The notes below the pieces were generated by a model that was given only the letters and a program-made list of their open reading frames with translations, did no database searches and was not told the origin of the DNA. A DNA stretch of 64,000 nucleotides from Pelodera strongyloides (taxonomy: Eukaryota; Nematoda; Chromadorea; Rhabditida; Rhabditidae). The DNA is taken from NCBI GenBank assembly GCA_036852015.1, contig JAANDG010000045.1, positions 62,001 through 126,000 of the forward strand, given 5' to 3'. The translations under genes and the position numbers were made by a program. This document shows positions 58,351 to 64,000 of this stretch, in pieces. Within the stretch, counting starts at the first letter, position 1; the number at the start of each line of letters is the position of its first letter.

Positions 58351-58835
58351 AGGGATAGGTTCATCTCAAATCACCCCTCTTTTTATTGTTTTTATTGATA
58401 ATAGCACAAATATCATTAACAATAAAAATTAAATCAATCTCAGAACAATACGACTCGTAGAAGAAGCTTCCTTTATTGGAAGCTAGTTGATCGGAAGCCA
58501 AAATCTAAACTCAAAAACTAAGACCGTACACAAATCGCGCGGGCTAATGGCAATTAGCCAAGTTACAAACTACACTCGGCAGGTCATTATTTTCCACGGT
58601 GAGTATCATTTAATTGGTTCTTGGCTAATTGCCATTAGCCCGCGCGATCTGTGTACGGTATTAGTTTTTGAGTTTAGATTTTGGCTTCCGATCAACTAGC
58701 TTCCAATAACGGAAGCTTCTTCTGCGAGGCGTATTGTTCTGTGATTGATTTAATTTTCGTTGTGCATGATATTTGCGCTATTATCAATAAAAACAATAAA
58801 AAGAGACGTGATTTGAGATGAACCTATCCCTTTAA
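58347..58835. mobile_element. Long palindrome, TTAAAGGGATAGGTTCATCTC family
   Basis: TTAAAGGGATAGGTTCATCTC pairs with GAGATGAACCTATCCCTTTAA. Inner arms (GGGCTAATGGCAATTAGCCA and CTTGGCTAATTGCCATTAGC) are inverted around 58590. The ends match 47756-48236 but the interior differs. Confidence 0.9.
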
Positions 58836-58886
58836 ACGAATTCAATGTTTCTATTTACATAACTAATAACTTTGTGTTGTAGCAAG

Positions 58887-59428
58887 ATGCAGGACCCACG
58901 CAATACAGTGTTATTACTACTGTTGCTACCGTGCGTTTATTCTATAGGATTGCTGAATTTAGGACGGTAAGTGCCTTTGTATTTATTGATTATTGATCGA
59001 TAATCGATATTGTTCGTCACGTGGCCACTCTCATCTTTTTTTTTACTTTTCCTTAACTTTCAGCACTGGGTTACGCTTAGCATTCCATAATTTACTTTTC
59101 TTTCCACATCATAAGCCCACTGTAACTAGAAGTTATGATTTTTTTTCTATCGACGTAAAGAAAACCGCGGACACGCCGCGGCACAAGCGCCAACCCTGCG
59201 CGAAGGCAGCGCGGCATGTTTAGTCAGTGATTTGACCTTTCTTAGAACCCAATCGGCAGGAGTACGTGGAATTCTGATGTGTGACGACAAACCCGCGGCA
59301 GGAGTTAAAGTTAAATTGTACGACGACGACCGAGGTATCATTTCCACATTAGCCAAGCTGCTGACATACAGACATACTAGTTTATTACAGACATCGGTTA
59401 TACACGGATAGAGAGAGAGACAGGAGAC

Positions 59429-59464
<36 letters not shown>

Positions 59465-59807
59465 CCGCATAAATAACAGCACAAGATGTTCCGATCACTC
59501 TGATCCGAATTTCTTGACATGGCGCCAAAAATTAAAGGAGCACAATTATTGTCAAAATGACCCTATAAGTGCCTAATCACGTCCGTCAAATAAACGGGAC
59601 CGGCTCGGGCAGCTACAGTAGTTTTCACATTTCTATACAAATATTTTTTTTAGGAATCGACACCGATGACCTACTAGACTCTGGAAAGGCTGACGCCCAA
59701 GGACACTTTGAATTGAGAGGATATACTTCGGAATTTACGACTATTGATCCGAAAATCAATATCTACCATGATTGTAATGATGGGATAAAGGTGACCATTC
59801 TCTCTCT

Positions 59808-59838
<31 letters not shown>

Positions 59839-60147
59839 TCAATTCTCTCTTTTTTCCTTCTCGTTATCTTCCTTATGTCATAGATCACGCTTCTCTCTTC
59901 TCTCTTCCCTATTTTATTTTTATTTCTACCTCTCTCACGCTCTCGGCTCTCTTCCCATAAAGTTTTACAACAAATATCAAAATAAATCTCCAAATATTTG
60001 CAGCCCTGCCAACGTAAGGTAACGTTGTGGATTCCCGATTCCTATGTTTCCTCCGGCCAGAGTCCCAAAAAGATCTACGACGCCGGTACCATACAACTGG
60101 CCGGCAAATTCAGTGGCGAAACGAGAGATTGTCTAAATCGCGTCTAA
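58887..60147 (+). CDS. Transthyretin-like family secreted protein, tandem copy 2
   Basis: Four exons: 58887-58966, 59246-59334, 59654-59790, 60004-60147; 450 nt and 149 aa with matching phases. Signal peptide MQDPRNTVLLLLLLPCVYS. TTL landmarks: VRGILMC, PAAGVKVKLYDDDRG, TDDLLDSGKADAQGHFEL, TTIDPKINIYHDC, PCQRK, IPDSYVSSG, PKKIYDAGTI and ETRDC. All four conserved Cys are present. Exons 3 and 4 align with copy 1, and exon 3 is 137 nt in both. It is closer to the common TTL consensus than copy 1. The ATG lies four bases after TTGTAG, suggesting trans-splicing. AATAAA lies at 60157-60162, only 10 bases after the stop. Confidence 0.93.
59412..59463. repeat. (GA)n microsatellite in intron 2 of transthyretin-like copy 2
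   Basis: GAGAGACAGG grading to pure GAGAGA. Confidence 0.93.
59800..59849. repeat. (CT)n microsatellite in intron 3 of transthyretin-like copy 2
   Basis: CTCTCT begins ten bases after the exon 3 donor. Confidence 0.93.
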
Positions 60148-61207
60148 ATGTTGAGAAATAAAGGCTTAACAAATGATCAAGAATGTTTCTTGCAAAACAA
60201 TGCCTTTGACTATAACACAAAAGTTCTGACGATGAAAAAATGGGGGGCACTGCTTCAAAAAGTATCATACGTTTGCCAAAGTGTTCGAAGTCGAAGTCTT
60301 GCAGTCCTCTCTGGCTAAGTTCAGGGATCGCCCAAGTTTTCCTCCTATGCTATATATTAAATTATTCAAAATCAATTAGTATGTAATTCATGGTTCCAGC
60401 ACTTGAAAACACCATGTATGCCCGATCCGTGTTTATGTGCTGTATGTGTGATTTTTATGTGTGCGATTAATAAATCTTTGTGGTTGAACTTGTGCCTTTA
60501 TTCGATGTGGTACATAGTACATACAGTGTTTCAAAGTTTGCTTATGACATGTTCCGCCCAAATCAAGCAGTGTAGGCCTGTAGGCAGTACAGTAGTAGAT
60601 GCCATATCCCATATCGGTACCATCAGACCATCCTGCCTAGCAAAATGCTTCCTCTATCTTATGCTAATCTTGAAACGTATCTTCTGGTCGAAAATGAATT
60701 CGTGAGGTGAAAACTTGTGAAGCGCACTCCAACAGCGTTTAGATAACATAACCGGAAGCCTCAAATATTAATGTCTGAGATTTTGAATTTGGATTTATTT
60801 TAGCTAACCTGTGTTTTGATAGCCGTCTGCGGCACTAGGTGGGTTGCGCCTGGATTTTTTTTATTTGGACATTTTGTTTATTGTTATTTACAAGAATTGA
60901 CTAGATACTCATGATGATTCGCGACTTAGCAATTGTTTTCCGTTCCGAGCTGTTTGTGAAAATGTTATGCCAACTGAACTAACTGAGGAAACTCTGCGGT
61001 TGCAGAAAAGGTGTGTGCGGTGAAACCTTGGCGCACATGTGGCACACTTAGAAGTACATTGAAAACACGGTACCTCCGCAAAGCGGGTGTGGCGCGTGCG
61101 CCGTTGCGCCAACTGGAGTGCACAACGTTCGCACGCCCTTGGCACCCCAATAGCGGTTTGTAAATACGTAATTTCAGGAAGAGTCTATCGAAAAAGACAA
61201 TTTCACA
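60148..61207. other. Spacer between the transthyretin-like and MSP-domain genes
   Basis: A poly(A) signal at 60157, then AT-rich sequence without gene signals. A CpG-rich block at 61000-61145 holds TTGGCGCACATGTGGCACAC and GTGGCGCGTGCGCCGTTGCG. An acceptor (AATTTCAG) ends at 61177, 30 bases before the next ATG. Confidence 0.6.
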
Positions 61208-61716
61208 ATGGCGAGCAAAGGTCCCACAGCTGGAAACAAGCCCGGAGAGCCCGCGTTCCAAATGAAGGTTACCATTTTTCTGAATTTATTCTTTTACATA
61301 TATTTGTGTATAATCTTTCTGATTTCGCTATAAGGTGACTTTGTCGAGTACACTGCGCGGAAGAATGAACTTTGCAGAAGAACTGAGTTTTAGACTTGGA
61401 CAACACTACTATCCTTATAGTACCGTCACGACATTTCGTGACACAAAATACTACCAATGTTTCAACGGCCTCACTTTGGTTGCATGACGCATTGACTGAC
61501 AATATCTTGACAAAGTCACAAACAAACAAAAAGTGAAATACAAATCATGACAATACAGTTGACCAGCAATCTTTAGGACCACGTGTCATATCCCTTTAAC
61601 TTACAGACTGATCCCGACAAGACGATCACATTCAAATGGAAGGCCGGCGAGAGTAGCATGCAGGATCTGAAGATTACCAACACCTCGGGAGTACGGCAGA
61701 CGTATAAGGTGAGGGG

Positions 61717-61810
<94 letters not shown>

Positions 61811-63205
61811 CGTTATGCGTAAGCGATGTTTAATTTAGGTGAAGTGCACCGACAATGAGATATTCCGTGTGCGCCCACCGCTCGGATTCGTTAAGAAAGA
61901 CGAGACAGCGGCTATTAAAGTGAGTGTTTAAAGGGAATTCTCTTACTGCAACACCTATGGTCACGTTTTACTGAGTTACAATGCTGTATAACGTCTCAGC
62001 CTCTTGTCATGTAAAATTTAGGGCATTTCTTGCAGCTGACAACCTACCATATTCAAGGCCTGGCCTGACACTAGGCCTAGCCTAGACTAGTGCTGTACCG
62101 AGACCGTACGTGAGACCGAAACCGAGACTACATCCGAAACCGTGCCCGATACCTTATCCGCAACAGTAACGGCAATCATACTTTATACTTCATACCGTAC
62201 CCGAGAGATTACCTACGCCCTACCGGTTCCCTTTCAGATCACGTGCACGTCGAAGGTGATGCCCGATAACAATCGTCACTTCTTTGCCATTTATCACTTC
62301 AAGACCGACGAGTCGAACAAGACTGCGAGACAGGCACAGAATAATATCAAACTATTTTTTATCGATCGATTTAACGAAGCTTATGCAAATTTATGCAAAT
62401 TCTTATTTTAATTTACGGATGTGAAAGGTGTGCAAGACGACCTCGAGTTGGTACACTATAAACACAATAGATTAATAGGGAGTTTGATAGGAGACAACAG
62501 AGGACTTATCATGAGGACGGAAACATAGTGTGTAAAGAAAAACAGAAATTATAGTATGGAAACGTGTATTGATTAGATTCTAATGTATGCAATAAGTGTA
62601 CACTACCTGAGGAAAGCGCGGGAGCTTGGAAAATTTGAATTGTGTATATATTTATTTTGCAACAAAACCATTTCTTAGGTATGGAATAGTGAGAGTAAAC
62701 CCGAAGGCGTGACGAGGATCGTTGTTCATTTCGAGCTTGACAAGGTGGGAGTTTGACCCGTTTCGTTCCCATTCCCACTGGTTATCTGGCAGCTGGGAAT
62801 GGAAGACTACGTGTGGGAACTATGGACAAATTGGGATCCCTAGCAGCATATCCTTGTAAAACTCCCATTTGAAAGCTTAACAGTACTAGAGATTACGGTT
62901 GAAGCTATAATTTAAACGTCTAGAGGAAGTAGTAGAGATCATTATAATTCAGGAGGGCGAAGAGAAGAAGGAGGAAAAGAAAGAAGAGGAGAAAAAGGTA
63001 GGTTTGGAGAAAAAGAGAAAAAAAGAAGGAGAGAATGGGAGACAAGGATAGAGACTAGAGAAAAAGAGAAAAGAAGTCATCAAGCCGGCACATTTATGCC
63101 AATTTTAAAGCGAGGTTGCACTTGGTTTTCAAACGTAGACCTAGGGACAGAAATTTGCATATAATACTTATTTAGGAGGAGAAAAAGGAAGAAAAGAAGG
63201 AATAG
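61208..63205 (+). CDS. Major-sperm-protein (MSP) domain protein with Lys/Glu-rich tail
   Basis: Seven exons: 61208-61267, 61607-61708, 61839-61919, 62238-62333, 62679-62744, 62953-62997, 63176-63205; 480 nt and 159 aa, all introns phase 0. The MSP/VAP immunoglobulin-like domain spans about residues 20-135. Landmarks: TDPDKTITFK, LKITNTS, YKVKCTDNEIFRVRPPLGFV, then KKDETAAIKITC, AIYHFKTDE and IVVHFELDK. Residues 136-159 are only Glu, Lys and one Gly. MSP-domain proteins act as cytoskeletal polymers, signals or FFAT adaptors. Here the short single domain without a membrane anchor resembles nematode sperm-type MSP-domain proteins more than VAP; that is an inference. The intron after exon 4 has no GT donor and seems to begin with GC. 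AATAAA lies at 63257-63262. Confidence 0.9.
61722..61811. repeat. (GA)n microsatellite in MSP-gene intron 2
   Basis: Uninterrupted GAGAGA for about 85 bases, filling most of a 130-base intron. Confidence 0.97.
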
Positions 63206-63717
63206 AGTAAAGGAACTCTGTAAACCATCCTTATGTACTGTACACCGATACTGTGTAATAAATGGCTACTTCTTAAAGGTTAATAAATATTTATTGATTG
63301 AATGTTTGGTTATGTTTGTGTACACAGAATGAAGATAACATTTACAATAAATAACTGACAAATCTTATTAAAATTGTACGCGAAGTCGGCATGATTATGC
63401 TGTATGCGACCGTTTTCTTTGAGTGTACATTTAAAAAGTTACTTACAAAAGTAAAAAAAGTTGAGAGGACATTGAGTAAAAAATGTTCATTTTGGAGAAT
63501 AAATACTAGTGTTAACTAATGTATACTGTAGCGTTTTGTGAATAAATTTAGTTACTACCGTACATAGGACTTTTGTAACGTGTCAGAGCAAATGCAGACA
63601 ATTAGTCCCAAACGAAAGCTATTCAAATACATAAATTCGGAAATAGAGAAAGAGAAAGACTCAAGATGCAGAGAGAGAGAGACTCAGCTTATCAGAATGT
63701 TAAACGGTACAACATAT
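63206..63717. other. Intergenic region between convergent MSP-domain and edge genes
   Basis: Poly(A) signals of the MSP gene (63257) and AT-rich sequence. Nothing else recognised. Confidence 0.6.
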
Positions 63718-63898
63718 CTAATTCATTTCATCATAATTGTAGAGCACGATGGCCGGTTCATGTTGCTGTTGTTGAGTTTGAAAGGCATACTGTAGAAAAT
63801 GGTCTTCGGCCCGTTGTTTTGTATCACTGTAGAAACAACGTTTCATCTGCTCGAAACGATCGAGGCACGGCATGTAGGTCAGGTCAAGCGGCGTAAAC
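63718..63898 (-). CDS. Last exon of an unidentified gene running off the right edge
   Basis: On the minus strand a good acceptor (CCATATTACAG) precedes 181 nt that end in TAG at 63718-63720. The exon completes a codon with its first base and then encodes 59 residues (starts FTPLDLTYMPCLDRFEQMKR, later a QQQQ run and ends VLYNYDEMN). Codon use and composition look like real protein, and the plus-strand ORFs here are shadows. A donor-like CAGTATGCC inside could make it an internal exon. The family is not recognised; upstream exons lie beyond 64000. Confidence 0.55.
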
Positions 63899-64000
63899 CT
63901 GTAATATGGGTATTGCTGGAGAAACTACGCGCGGCGCGAGCCTGGCGAACTCTTAGTGAACCTACGGGACCTGGCGAAATTCTGGCGAAGACAGTTTGAT

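Larger units (their letters stand above)
57074..58886. other. Spacer between the two transthyretin-like genes
   Basis: 3' UTR and poly(A) signals near 57224, a CpG-rich block at 57290-57430 (GTGGCAAACTTGTGGCGCAC), (CT)n at 57774-57828, a MITE at 58225-58350 and a long palindrome at 58347-58835. No other gene. Confidence 0.6.

Noticed and set aside
1..64000. CRISPR arrays, bacterial operons, rRNA genes and SL RNA genes
   Set aside because: No regularly spaced direct repeats with unique spacers. The genes are intron-containing eukaryotic genes. I saw no rRNA core or SL1-like leader gene by eye.

Overview
The window is eukaryotic and almost certainly from a nematode. Three things point there. 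Short tracts of the nematode telomere hexamer TTAGGC occur at 17735-17772, 18203-18250 and 56440-56472. Several gene families are nematode-typical: two transthyretin-like secreted proteins, a major-sperm-protein (MSP) domain protein and a highly divergent tyrosine-phosphatase-like protein. Many ATGs also lie a few bases after a TTTCAG-like acceptor with no visible upstream exon, as expected for spliced-leader trans-splicing. I cannot name the species. The DNA is AT-rich, and most of it is intergenic or intronic and filled with palindromic MITE-like elements and (CT/GA)n, (CA)n and (TA)n microsatellites.

Layout. 1-13.7 kb: no convincing gene, only dispersed repeats. 13.7-17.7 kb (+): eight-exon rhodopsin-class GPCR. 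18.6-22.5 kb (-): twelve-exon PTP-fold protein that has lost the key catalytic residues of all three main loops (pseudophosphatase). 24.0-30.3 kb (-): an unrecognised four-helix membrane protein with two alternative phase-compatible first exons. 30.3-32.8 kb: repeats and one orphan exon-like block. 32.8-33.9 kb (-): four-exon small secreted cysteine protein of 129 aa, all introns phase 1. 33.9-50.1 kb: long repeat desert with a possible solo LTR. 50.1-53.5 kb (+): six-exon mitochondrial S-adenosylmethionine carrier (SLC25A26 type). 56.1-57.1 and 58.9-60.1 kb (+): two tandem transthyretin-like genes with the same four-exon plan. 61.2-63.2 kb (+): seven-exon MSP-domain protein with a Lys/Glu tail and a probable GC-AG intron. 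63.7 kb to the edge (-): last exon of an unidentified gene that runs off the window.

The genes do not form an obvious pathway. MSP-domain proteins and catalytically dead PTPs are both common in nematode sperm, but co-expression here would be only a guess. All exon models were built by hand from splice sites, reading-frame phase and protein similarity. Exon lengths and phases add up exactly in the GPCR, PTP, SAM carrier, both transthyretin-like genes, the MSP gene and the small secreted gene. The four-helix protein has one weak donor.

The most notable items are the pseudophosphatase, the dual-start membrane protein, the GC-AG intron, MITEs that abut each other and share one TTTAA junction, a repeat family built from a re-used GGTGAC word, and CpG-rich islands that each repeat a private short motif in both orientations.
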